Positions 1 to 5,780 of a stretch of DNA of 9,359 nucleotides are shown piece after piece. Made by a program: the position numbers and the translations under genes. The stretch covers positions 1 to 9,359 of the forward strand of contig JAHFAB010000050.1 in assembly GCA_023250795.1 (NCBI GenBank). Direction: 5' to 3'. Source of the DNA: Bacteriovoracaceae bacterium. Lineage in GTDB: Bacteria > Bdellovibrionota > UBA1018. Position 1 is the stretch's first letter; each line of letters begins with the position of its first letter. The notes beneath the pieces were generated by a model. The model made no database searches. It had not been told where the DNA came from and saw nothing but the letters and a program-made list of their open reading frames with translations.

Positions 1-519
1 TTTCAGCAGCTTTCTTGGAGTTCTTTGGGTTCTGCTATCGGCGTACATCAAGAATTAAAAAATCAGTTTCCAACTTTAGAAGTCAAAATAAAATGGCCTA
101 ACGATATCTATGTAAACAACGCAAAACTGGGGGGTATTTTATGCGAGGGAGTGGGGAACTCATCAGCGATGTTTCTCATAGTGGGGATTGGACTTAATGT
201 TTCTCAGTCTCCCAAAGACTTTACCCAAATGACTGTGTCCCTCAGTGAGATTTTAGCAGAAAAAGTTTTAGTTGATCTTTTGCGAGAAGGAATCATTCGA
301 TCTGTTCTAGAGTGTTTTAAAAAATTATTTCTAGAAAGCCCAGGTTTTATTGCAAAATACTATCAGAAGCACAGCCAGATAACGCCCGGGATGAAAATAG
401 AGTGGGAGGGGAATTCTGGCTCAGTGATTGGTCTCGGCCCTTCTGGAGAGCTATTAGTGCGAGGAACTAATGAAGAAGTGACTAGTCTTTATGCTGAAGA
501 TGTAAAAATTCAACCCTGA
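1..519 (+). CDS. birA: Biotin--[acetyl-CoA-carboxylase] ligase, 3' part (5' truncated by window edge)
   Basis: The enzyme joins biotin to AMP and then to a lysine of biotin carboxyl carrier protein, in the cytoplasm. The reading frame is open from base 1, so the N-terminal part with the GRGR nucleotide motif lies outside the window. The family core motif KWPND is at 91-105, and the catalytic-type lysine of AKLGGIL is at 124-126. The GIGLNV segment of the catalytic domain follows. The last ~45 residues (GMKIEWEG through GELLVRG to AEDVKI) match the small SH3-like C-terminal domain of the family. A DNA-binding repressor domain at the N-terminus can neither be shown nor excluded. The gene ends 10 bp inside the convergent receiver-protein gene, with no terminator between them. 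Confidence 0.93.
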   Translation, partial: FQQLSWSSLGSAIGVHQELKNQFPTLEVKIKWPNDIYVNNAKLGGILCEGVGNSSAMFLIVGIGLNVSQSPKDFTQMTVSLSEILAEKVLVDLLREGIIRSVLECFKKLFLESPGFIAKYYQKHSQITPGMKIEWEGNSGSVIGLGPSGELLVRGTNEEVTSLYAEDVKIQP

Positions 520-1430
520 TGTTCTTCTAAGAGTTTATGTATTTCCTGTTTGATCACCTTTTCGGCAACTGCTGGCAAAATTTCTCTCACCATTTTTTCC
601 AAAGTGTCTTGGAGTTGTTTCTTTAGTAGGGCTTCCATTTGTCCCGTAGAAAGAGGAAGGACGTTGGGTTCAGTCTGTGGAGGAGGTGCAATTGGAGGCG
701 GTGTCAATGGGAGATCCAAGGGGAGTGGAGTTTTATGATTTGATTTTGGAAGATCTATTTGAAACGAAACATCTTCAAGATCCACCATATTGATTGACGG
801 CGTTAAAGTTGGCTCAAAATCAGGGATGGAACTGGGTGTTTTAGATTTTGAAGAAGACTCTTGGATGCTCCATTCTAGCTCTTCAGGGTTAGAAAGCTGG
901 AGTGTTTCCTCAGTCAGCTGTTTGATATCAATTTCTCCCGTATAGGGTGAGCCAGAAAATGGTGGAGTAAACGGGGGGGGTGAAAGATTGGGAAAAGGGT
1001 CTTTTTCGTTTAGGGATGGATCTTCAATCACAATGGATTCCTCCACTTTAATCGGGTTTTGTTTTCCTAAAACCTGAGAGAGTACCTGTCTGAGTTGAGC
1101 AGGGTCAAAGGGCTTTGTAAGATGTCCATCAAAACCGACCTCTTTTGCTAGATTTTCATCATACTTTTCAAAAGCACTAGACATGAGAATAAATTTAAAA
1201 TTTTTAGCGTCTTCTTGTTGGTTAATGCTTTGCTTGACTTCGAAAGCTGTTTTTCCTGGAAGGCTAATATCAATCAAGATTCCTTGAGGCCGAAAGAGCG
1301 CAATTTGCTGTAGTGCATCATTTCCGTCCGATACTGCTTGGATCTCATATTCGTCATGTGACAAGGCCAAGCGAATTACTTTTTGAATCGTTAAGCTATC
1401 ATCTGCAACGAGAATTTTCTTTCCTGACAT
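510..1430 (-). CDS. Receiver-domain response regulator with proline-rich linker and helical C-terminal tail
   Basis: A 306-aa CheY-like protein. Residues ~4-120 form a complete receiver domain: acidic pair D10/D11, phospho-acceptor D54 (LIDISLPG), switch Ser84 and Lys106 (LTKPF). Residues ~125-255 are low complexity and rich in Pro, Ser and Glu (PPPFTPPF, PPPIAPPP), so probably a disordered linker. Residues ~258-306 form a predicted amphipathic helical tail (VREILPAVAEKVIKQEI). I recall this tail from many deltaproteobacterial response regulators; it is not a DNA-binding or enzymatic output domain. The likely role is a phosphorylation-controlled adaptor that binds a partner through its tail. 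No histidine kinase is nearby. The ATG at 1430 has no clear Shine-Dalgarno, and a possible promoter lies so close that the mRNA may be nearly leaderless. Confidence 0.88.
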   Translation of the reverse strand: MSGKKILVADDSLTIQKVIRLALSHDEYEIQAVSDGNDALQQIALFRPQGILIDISLPGKTAFEVKQSINQQEDAKNFKFILMSSAFEKYDENLAKEVGFDGHLTKPFDPAQLRQVLSQVLGKQNPIKVEESIVIEDPSLNEKDPFPNLSPPPFTPPFSGSPYTGEIDIKQLTEETLQLSNPEELEWSIQESSSKSKTPSSIPDFEPTLTPSINMVDLEDVSFQIDLPKSNHKTPLPLDLPLTPPPIAPPPQTEPNVLPLSTGQMEALLKKQLQDTLEKMVREILPAVAEKVIKQEIHKLLEEHQG

Positions 1431-1440
1431 CGTATTTCAA

Positions 1441-1469
1441 ATTGTGTCATTTACTTTGAACCGTGTAAA
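1441..1469 (-). promoter_or_regulatory. Possible sigma-70 promoter of the receiver-domain gene
   Basis: On the minus strand TTTACA (1469-1464) and CACAAT (1446-1441) are separated by 17 bp. They match the -35 consensus at 5/6 and the -10 consensus at 4/6. Transcription would start only a few bases before the ATG at 1430, which fits the missing Shine-Dalgarno. The region is shared with the divergent 6S RNA promoter. This is a match by eye only. Confidence 0.3.
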
Positions 1470-1495
1470 GCCTGGTGTCTCAAACCATTTTCAGA

Positions 1496-1501
1496 TATAC
1501 T
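1496..1501 (+). promoter_or_regulatory. -10 element of the 6S RNA gene
   Basis: TATACT lies on the plus strand, and a start 7 bases downstream (~1508) falls on the first base pairs of the closing stem of the RNA. No good -35 box was found; the hexamer at the right distance is TGGTGT. Confidence 0.5.
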
Positions 1502-1507
1502 GAGCCT

Positions 1508-1675
1508 ACCCTAGAGGCGGGCGAATACGTTTTTGGACCCGACGTCAATTACCCAGGGAGCTGTCCCTGACAGTGGTGTGCAAGCCCGGCATAGACTGGG
1601 AAGCCTGAAGCTGTCATATGGTGCCCACTTAAAGATTTGGGGTTCCAATTGACCATCGTTCGTTTCTAGGGGCTT
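1508..1675 (+). ncRNA. ssrS: 6S RNA (RNA polymerase regulator)
   Basis: A ~168-nt non-coding stretch is closed by a terminal stem: CCCTAGA (1509-1515) pairs with TCTAGGG (1665-1671), followed by a T run at 1674-1678. Inside, the segment from GGTGTGCAAGCCCGG to CTGGGAAGCCTGAAGCTG (about 1575-1614) resembles the conserved 3' half of the central region of proteobacterial 6S RNA (compare GAGAAGCCUUAAAACUG in E. coli). CCACTT...GGGGTTCC follows, as in the E. coli 3' arm. 6S RNA binds the housekeeping RNA polymerase by mimicking an open promoter and accumulates in stationary phase. Length, long-hairpin layout and motif order fit. The ends are approximate. The sequence lacks the signature motifs of tmRNA, SRP RNA and RNase P RNA. 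Confidence 0.75.
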
Positions 1676-1690
1676 TTTATGGGGGGAATT

Positions 1691-2311
1691 ATGGCACGGT
1701 TCAATGACGTTTTACCCACTCCACAGGGTTGGATTCACCAATTGGCACAGGCAGAAACACACCCGGATGCAGAAAAAATTCTACACTTAGGAGGAAGCTT
1801 TGACCCACAGCAGCTAGTCGAAGAGAGTTCCTCGGATTTCTTGATGGAGCTCAGAGAATTTTTTATGGATTATGCCAGAGTTCTTAATGGATTTTCAGAA
1901 AATGGCAGCCGGTTTCATGAAGTGAAAGTCTATAGTGTCGCGCAGACAGCTTCGGATTTTATGGTTTTTAGAAATCAAATTAAACTGGTCATTTCAAATA
2001 CGGCTCATGGAGTCATTCAATTTTCTTTTGCTCAACATATGCGTGGAACATTGGCTGTGGATGGACAAATCCAAAACCAAGGAGACTCTAAAATTACAGC
2101 TCAAGCACAAGACTTGATTGCTCAGGTAGGCCCTTTCCGTGATGTATTTTGGACTTTCCAAGGCGAAAAAGTTTCAGCTGAACAAGTTGCAAAATTTTAC
2201 TTTGCAGAATTTGTGAGAGCGAGTCGAGATACGAAACCTTCACGAGCTGGGAATCAGTTCCTTCTCGAGCAAATCAAAACTTTCCTCGAGGAGAAGGGGT
2301 TTAACGTTTAG
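1691..2311 (+). CDS. Conserved-looking protein of unknown function, 206 aa
   Basis: I do not recognise a characterised family. The protein looks globular, soluble and mixed alpha/beta, with no signal peptide or membrane segment. It has many aromatic residues (FLMELREFFMDYARVLNGF, residues ~46-64) and a well-formed middle (VFRNQIKLVISNTAHGVIQF) that suggests a beta-sheet. I chose the ATG at 1691 (MARFND) because GGGGGGAA lies just upstream; an in-frame ATG at 1679 falls in the T run that ends the 6S RNA. The gene starts only ~16 bases after that RNA, so it may be transcribed by readthrough or from a promoter within the RNA gene. Its last 72 bases overlap the convergent SDR gene. Confidence 0.8.
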   Translation: MARFNDVLPTPQGWIHQLAQAETHPDAEKILHLGGSFDPQQLVEESSSDFLMELREFFMDYARVLNGFSENGSRFHEVKVYSVAQTASDFMVFRNQIKLVISNTAHGVIQFSFAQHMRGTLAVDGQIQNQGDSKITAQAQDLIAQVGPFRDVFWTFQGEKVSAEQVAKFYFAEFVRASRDTKPSRAGNQFLLEQIKTFLEEKGFNV

Positions 2312-3148
2312 ACTTTCAGAAACCTGAGTTGAGTTTAACGAAAAATCAGGAATCGAAGACTCTCCAGACCATTTTTTGGGAGCATTTCTACCTGGGTGAA
2401 TCAAATCAGAATTAAATCCAAATCTTTTTGCAAACGCCCGAGCAAAATCAATATCTGTCATTTTAGTAAGTCCCCCATAGTGCAATGTTTTATTCCTAGG
2501 TCCACTGTCTACTAATCGCGCAATCAGGCCTACCAGAGCTGAGACATGAATATGCGCATGAAGCTCTGCTCCATAAAGTTCAATGCGTTCATTTTTACTC
2601 AGCTTAATTCGAAGGTAATCTAAATTAGAAAGCCTTCTCCCATTTCCTCTTCCAAATACGGGACTCGAACGGACGATAATGTAGTTTAATGATCTTCCTC
2701 GAATGTAATTTTCTCCTCCCAATTTGGCTTTACCAATTGCAATGTAAGGAAGGACTGTATCTGTTTCATGGTAATTGCCTCTGTGCCCGTCAAATAAATA
2801 TCCATTTGATAAATAAATAAATTTTGACTGAAAAATTTCAGAAGCATTCGAAGCGGTTGCAGGACCCCCAGTATGGATACGTTCGGCCTCTCTCGGCTCT
2901 GCCTCAGCAAGCTCAAAGCTATTGCTCCCTGCTGCGTAGACGATGACGTCTGGCTGAGCAGTGTACACAATTCTCTTCACCCAATTCTGATTGGTCACAT
3001 TCATGGGTAGAAATGTGACCCCTGGAATTGAGATTTGTCGCGAGTGATAAGTGGCAAAAACCTTATACGACTCGCGGAGCTTTAAGGCGAGATGAGTACC
3101 GACAAATCCACTCCCGCCTATGATTAGGACCGCTTTCGTAGATGACAC
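2240..3148 (-). CDS. RmlD-like NAD(P)-binding extended SDR protein with altered catalytic residues
   Basis: A 302-aa Rossmann protein. GGSGFVG (residues 11-17) is the GxxGxxG dinucleotide loop, and PDVIVYAAG (67-74) is the usual beta4 strand. The part around residues 114-146 aligns with dTDP-4-dehydrorhamnose reductase: SNGYLFDG stands where RmlD has STDYVFDG, and IGKAKLGGE where RmlD has YGxSKLxGE. So the catalytic Thr is Asn115 and the catalytic Tyr is Ile138, while Lys142 is kept. The protein probably binds NAD(P) and perhaps a nucleotide sugar but may not be an ordinary reductase; a regulatory role as in MAT2B-type RmlD relatives is possible. The start is GTG with AAGGAG three bases upstream. 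It lies downstream of the flagellin genes on the same strand, so a role in flagellin glycosylation is conceivable but unproven. Confidence 0.8.
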   Translation of the reverse strand: MSSTKAVLIIGGSGFVGTHLALKLRESYKVFATYHSRQISIPGVTFLPMNVTNQNWVKRIVYTAQPDVIVYAAGSNSFELAEAEPREAERIHTGGPATASNASEIFQSKFIYLSNGYLFDGHRGNYHETDTVLPYIAIGKAKLGGENYIRGRSLNYIIVRSSPVFGRGNGRRLSNLDYLRIKLSKNERIELYGAELHAHIHVSALVGLIARLVDSGPRNKTLHYGGLTKMTDIDFARAFAKRFGFNSDLIHPGRNAPKKWSGESSIPDFSLNSTQVSESLNVKPLLLEESFDLLEKELIPSS

Positions 3149-3219
3149 AAACTCCTTCTTTCTCTAATAATAGTATACTCGAATTTTATTTTGGCACTAC
3201 ATTCTCCCCTCCTGTTTCT

Positions 3220-3277
3220 GGCTCTCTAATCCCATTTAACTAGAGAGCCTAATGAATTAAACACTCATGAGGCTCTC
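3220..3277 (-). repeat. Three-armed GGCTCTCTA repeat: two alternative hairpins after flagellin 1
   Basis: GGCTCTCTA (3220-3228) and TAGAGAGCC (3241-3249) form a perfect 9-bp inverted repeat with a 12-nt loop. A second GGCTCTCT (3271-3278), overlapping the flagellin stop codon, can pair with the same middle arm, with extra pairs ATGA/TCAT inside. The two hairpins exclude each other. No T run follows on either strand, so this is not a classical intrinsic terminator; it may protect the flagellin mRNA 3' end or stop transcription another way. Confidence 0.6.
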
Positions 3278-4117
3278 TTATCCATTGGCTAACAGCTTGA
3301 GAGCTGAAGTGTTTGTGTTATTGGCCTGGCTCAAAACCGCAATACCTGATTGCATCAAGATATTGTTTTTTGTGAGCTCAGATACTTCCTCGGCCATGTC
3401 CGTGTCTCGGATTCGGCTATTGGCAGAAGCAAGCATCTCTTCTCCAATGGCTTGGTTGTTGATGGTCGATTGCAAGCGATTTTGGAGAGCTCCAAGATCA
3501 GCTCGAATGCTATTGACTTGCACCAACGAGTCGTCAATCACGGCTAAGCTGAGTTGTGCTCCTTGCTTAGTGGCAACAGACTCTCCACCCAGTTTCAGTG
3601 CATCCAAAGATGCATCAGAACGTTCGGCGTTGTAGATGACTCGGTCCAAGATTGGATTATTGTGAGTGCCAACCTGAATTTCGAAAATGCCCGCTTTCCC
3701 GTTCAGAAGCGGATTTCCGTTAAACTCAGTCGCATTCGCAATACGGTCAACTTCTTGCTTGAGAGATTGGAATTCACGATCTGTGAACTGTCTCTCAGTA
3801 TCGCCAATCGTATCTGAAGCTGCTTGGATGGCCAATTCTCTGAGTCGGACGAGAATGTTTCCAATCTCATTGAGTCCGCCTTCAGAAACTTGGATGAGTG
3901 AGATACCATCCGAAGCATTTCTTCGTGCTTGTCTTATCCCGCGAATTTGAGCTCGCAGATTTTCTGAAATAGCTAGACCAGCGGCATCGTCACCTGCGTG
4001 ATTGATTCGATTTCCACTGGCAAGCCGTTCCAGGGCCTTGTCTAATGTCAGACGAGTGATTGACATCTGTCGCTGAGCGTTCAGCGCAGTTGTATTCGTC
4101 GCTATTCTTAGTCCCAT
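3278..4117 (-). CDS. Flagellin 1 (filament subunit, short D0-D1 type)
   Basis: A 279-aa flagellin, exported by the flagellar type III apparatus and polymerised into the filament. The N-terminal domain (residues ~1-140) has ALERLASGNRINHAGDDAAG and LAISENLRAQIRG. The C-terminal domain (~195-279) has LQSTINN, ANSRIRDTDMAEE and GIAVLSQAN. There is almost nothing between them, so the variable surface domains D2/D3 are absent. No signal peptide is expected or seen. AAGGAGG lies five bases before the ATG. By eye it differs from flagellin 2 at about 35 of 277 positions, so the two are a recent tandem pair. The leader carries two GGA hairpins (4156-4192). No sigma-28 promoter of good quality was found. 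The symbol is left blank because the fliC number cannot be assigned. Confidence 0.96.
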   Translation of the reverse strand: MGLRIATNTTALNAQRQMSITRLTLDKALERLASGNRINHAGDDAAGLAISENLRAQIRGIRQARRNASDGISLIQVSEGGLNEIGNILVRLRELAIQAASDTIGDTERQFTDREFQSLKQEVDRIANATEFNGNPLLNGKAGIFEIQVGTHNNPILDRVIYNAERSDASLDALKLGGESVATKQGAQLSLAVIDDSLVQVNSIRADLGALQNRLQSTINNQAIGEEMLASANSRIRDTDMAEEVSELTKNNILMQSGIAVLSQANNTNTSALKLLANG

Positions 4118-4155
4118 ACTATCCTCCTTGTTTAATTACCCTCCTCCATGAAAGT

Positions 4156-4192
4156 CCGCGGTTTTCCGTAAACGCGGCTAGCATCCTGCTAG
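4156..4192 (-). promoter_or_regulatory. Tandem GGA-loop hairpins in the flagellin 1 leader (candidate CsrA/RsmA target)
   Basis: Read as mRNA, hairpin A is CTAGCAGGATGCTAG (4192-4178): a six-bp stem with loop GGA. Hairpin B follows directly (4177-4156): CCGCG/CGCGG plus TTT/AAA with one bulged C, and loop ACGGA. The pair ends 38 nt before the ATG. CAGGATG inside a stem-loop fits the CsrA SELEX consensus (ACARGGAUGU), and the nearby Shine-Dalgarno GGAGG offers a second GGA for a dimer to bridge. Protein identity is an inference; no csrA gene is in the window. Confidence 0.55.
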
Positions 4193-4377
4193 AATGTGTT
4201 ATTCGGTTCCAATGTGGGATTACCTCCCTAGGCCAATCCTAAGGAAACTTTCCCACGCCTTTGTTTGTTCGCATTTTTGTGCGAGCAGACAAATCTTTAT
4301 AAAATTTTTATTTAAATCTTGAGTGACCCGTATTTTTTATGTTCCATCTCCTTTCTATTCAAACACTTCACAGTTCA

Positions 4378-4401
4378 TGAGCTACCCCTAGCTCATTTTT
4401 T
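4378..4401 (+). terminator. Intrinsic terminator on the strand opposite to the flagellins
   Basis: TGAGCTA-CCCC-TAGCTCA (7-bp perfect stem) is followed directly by six T on the plus strand. On the flagellin strand the stem is followed by TGAACTG, so it would not terminate there. It therefore marks the end of a plus-strand transcript antisense to the flagellin 1 leader, or blocks antisense readthrough. Confidence 0.6.
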
Positions 4402-4458
4402 GTTATCCTCTCTTTCAAGAGGGAGGCCCGGAGGGCCAGTTCGCGCGCTTCATACCAC

Positions 4459-5292
4459 TTAGCTCAAGAGTTTCAGTGCGTGTGAATTCGTGCTATTTGC
4501 TTGACCTAGAACCGCAATCCCGGCTTGCATCAAGATATTCTGCTTTGTCATTTCCGAGACTTCTTCTGCCACATCGGTATCTCGAATTCGGCTATTGGCA
4601 GAAGCTAGGTTCTCATCACTGATGGCCAAGTTATTAATCGTGGATTGGAGTCTATTTTGTAGAGCACCCAAATCGGCACGAATACTATTGACCCTGATCA
4701 GTGAGTCGTCAATTACGGCGAGCGCAAGTTGAGACCCCTGTTTTGTTGCGACTGATTCTCCACCGAGTTTCAGTGCATCCAACGAAGCGTCTGAGCGTTC
4801 ACCGTTATAAACAACGCGGTCTAAGATCGGGTTATTATGAGCTCCCACTTGAATTTCAAATATCCCCGCTTTACCGTTTAACAGAGGATTTCCGTTAAAC
4901 TGCGTGACGTTTGCAATTCGATCCACCTCTTGCTTGAGTGATTGGAACTCACGATCTGCGAACTGTCTTTCAGTATCTCCTATCGTGTCTGATGCCGCTT
5001 GGATTGCTAGTTCTCGCAATCTGATCAGCATGTTTGAAATTTCGTTCAATCCTCCTTCTGATACTTGGATGAGAGAGACGCCGTCTAATGCGTTTCTCTT
5101 GGCTTGTCTTAGACCACGGATTTGCGCACGGAGATTTTCCGAGATCGCAAGTCCTGCAGCATCGTCACCCGCATGATTAATGCGGCTGCCGCTGGCAAGC
5201 CTTTCCAATGCTTTATCTAAGTTCATTCGTGTGACTGACATCTGTCGCTGAGCGTTCAGCGCAGTTGTGTTTGTCGCTATTCGTAAACCCAT
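4459..5292 (-). CDS. Flagellin 2 (filament subunit, short D0-D1 type)
   Basis: A 277-aa flagellin with the same architecture as flagellin 1 and identical in most positions: MGLRIATNTTALNAQRQM at the start, SGSRINHAGDDAAG, LRAQIRGLRQAKRN, a very short middle (residues ~145-190), then ANSRIRDTDVAEEVSEMT and a hydrophobic C-terminus ending HALKLLS. Differences from flagellin 1 cluster in surface-type positions (e.g. NASD/NALD, VGTH/VGAH, AIGEEML/AISDENL), which may tune filament shape. GGGAGG lies five bases before the ATG. A four-codon reading frame ends one base before the start. The leader has the same GGA hairpin pair as flagellin 1 at nearly the same distance. Confidence 0.96.
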   Translation of the reverse strand: MGLRIATNTTALNAQRQMSVTRMNLDKALERLASGSRINHAGDDAAGLAISENLRAQIRGLRQAKRNALDGVSLIQVSEGGLNEISNMLIRLRELAIQAASDTIGDTERQFADREFQSLKQEVDRIANVTQFNGNPLLNGKAGIFEIQVGAHNNPILDRVVYNGERSDASLDALKLGGESVATKQGSQLALAVIDDSLIRVNSIRADLGALQNRLQSTINNLAISDENLASANSRIRDTDVAEEVSEMTKQNILMQAGIAVLGQANSTNSHALKLLS

Positions 5293-5293
5293 A

Positions 5294-5308
5294 CTAGCCT
5301 CCCTTCAT
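5294..5308 (-). CDS. Possible four-codon leader peptide (MKGG) before flagellin 2
   Basis: ATG AAG GGA GGC TAG is preceded by GGAGGAGGG at a good distance. Its stop codon lies one base before the flagellin 2 ATG, and its codons contain the flagellin Shine-Dalgarno GGGAGG. Ribosomes on it could control access to the flagellin start. Flagellins 1 and 3 have no equivalent, so it may be chance. Confidence 0.25.
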   Translation of the reverse strand: MKGG

Positions 5309-5332
5309 AATTCTGCCCTCCTCCTGATAGCA

Positions 5333-5370
5333 CACTCTTTTCCCTAAGAGTGCTCAGCATCCATGCCGAA
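5333..5370 (-). promoter_or_regulatory. Tandem GGA-loop hairpins in the flagellin 2 leader (candidate CsrA/RsmA target)
   Basis: Read as mRNA, hairpin A is TTCGGCATGGATGCTGAG (5370-5353), with loop TGGA closed by A-T, and hairpin B is CACTCTT/AAGAGTG (5352-5333), with loop AGGGAA. The pair ends 40 nt before the ATG, against 38 nt in flagellin 1. Stem sequences differ from flagellin 1 while the GGA loops, order and position stay the same, as expected for a functional RNA structure. Confidence 0.55.
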
Positions 5371-5565
5371 GTTTTTGTTAACATGTCTTTTTTTATGGGA
5401 AAAAAAACATGCGTTTTACTACTGTCAACTTTCCACTTGGGACCCCCCCAAGCAGAAGATGATGACACCTTTTTTCCAAAAACATTTTTATGCACGATTA
5501 ATGCAATTCACAGTTGTGAAGTTCAAAGTTGTTTTCTGAGTTGTAATTCTAGAATTGAGGTGAAG

Positions 5566-5672
5566 AGCTCGTCTCGTTTATACATCTTATGTGTATTCTG
5601 AAAAGATCGACTCGGTCTGGGTGTTCATCATGACACCTCAGGCATGAGTCTCTCGATCAGACGAGACGAGCT
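5566..5672. repeat. 107-bp branched inverted repeat, possible structured RNA
   Basis: AGCTCGTCTCGT (5566-5577) and ACGAGACGAGCT (5661-5672) are a perfect 12-bp inverted repeat 83 bp apart. Inside are ATACA/TGTAT (5580-5596), GATC/GATC and GACTC/GAGTC (5605-5613 with 5646-5658), and GGTGT/ACACC (5620-5637). Together they form a three-way junction with one long and one short arm. I recognise no family. On the plus strand a hairpin with a T-rich flank follows at 5692-5730. Strand and function are unknown. Confidence 0.5.
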
Positions 5673-5691
5673 AGTCCCTTTTCCAGGAAAC

Positions 5692-5730
5692 AAGCTCAGG
5701 CAACGTGCCTTTGCTTTTGGTTTAAACTTT
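5692..5730. terminator. Terminator-like hairpin between flagellin 3 and flagellin 2
   Basis: AAGC-TC-AGGCA-ACG-TGCCT-TT-GCTT forms a 9-bp stem with one small internal loop. On the plus strand it is followed by TTGGTTTAAAC and then seven T; on the flagellin strand by GTTTCC. It could end flagellin 3 mRNA or a plus-strand RNA that contains the 107-bp element. The plus orientation looks slightly better. Confidence 0.4.
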
Positions 5731-5780
5731 TTTTAACTCATCATTCTATTTTTTTCTCCTCTATATACTTTTTTCATTTA

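Larger units (their letters stand above)
4118..4458 (-). other. Non-coding leader between flagellin 2 and flagellin 1
   Basis: This 341-bp stretch has no credible gene. In flagellin direction it holds: small hairpins after the flagellin 2 stop (GGCCC tcc GGGCC; CTCT tgaa AGAG) without a T run; the hairpin at 4378-4395, which is a terminator only on the plus strand; an A/T-rich part at 4300-4340; a 14-bp stem at 4260-4292 (TTTGTTTG/CAGACAAA) with two G-U pairs if read as plus-strand RNA; GGGAGGTAATCCC (4216-4228); the GGA hairpin pair; and two Shine-Dalgarno-like GGAGG tracts, of which the one nearer the ATG is at the right distance. Confidence 0.7.
5293..5780 (-). other. Non-coding leader between flagellin 3 and flagellin 2
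   Basis: This 488-bp stretch has no credible gene. In flagellin direction it holds: an A/T-rich 3' flank of flagellin 3; a terminator-like hairpin (5692-5716); a 107-bp branched inverted repeat (5566-5672); TTCACAACTGTGAA (5520-5507), a near palindrome whose AACTGTGAA half recurs in the flagellin 1 leader; CTTGGG/CCCAAG (5436-5452); an A-run/T-run hairpin closed by CATG (5382-5411); the GGA hairpin pair; and two GGAGG tracts. No promoter is convincing. Confidence 0.7.

Noticed and set aside
4194..4250. Sigma-28 promoters for flagellin 1 (GAAAGTTT-N11-GCCTAGGG, or ACCGAATAA)
   Set aside because: The -10 parts match poorly or need an insertion, and no comparable site exists before flagellin 2.
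5277..5601. 72-aa minus-strand and 83-aa plus-strand ORFs in the flagellin 2 leader
   Set aside because: Composition is dominated by A/T runs and hairpins, neither has a convincing ribosome site, and the first runs into the flagellin start in another frame.
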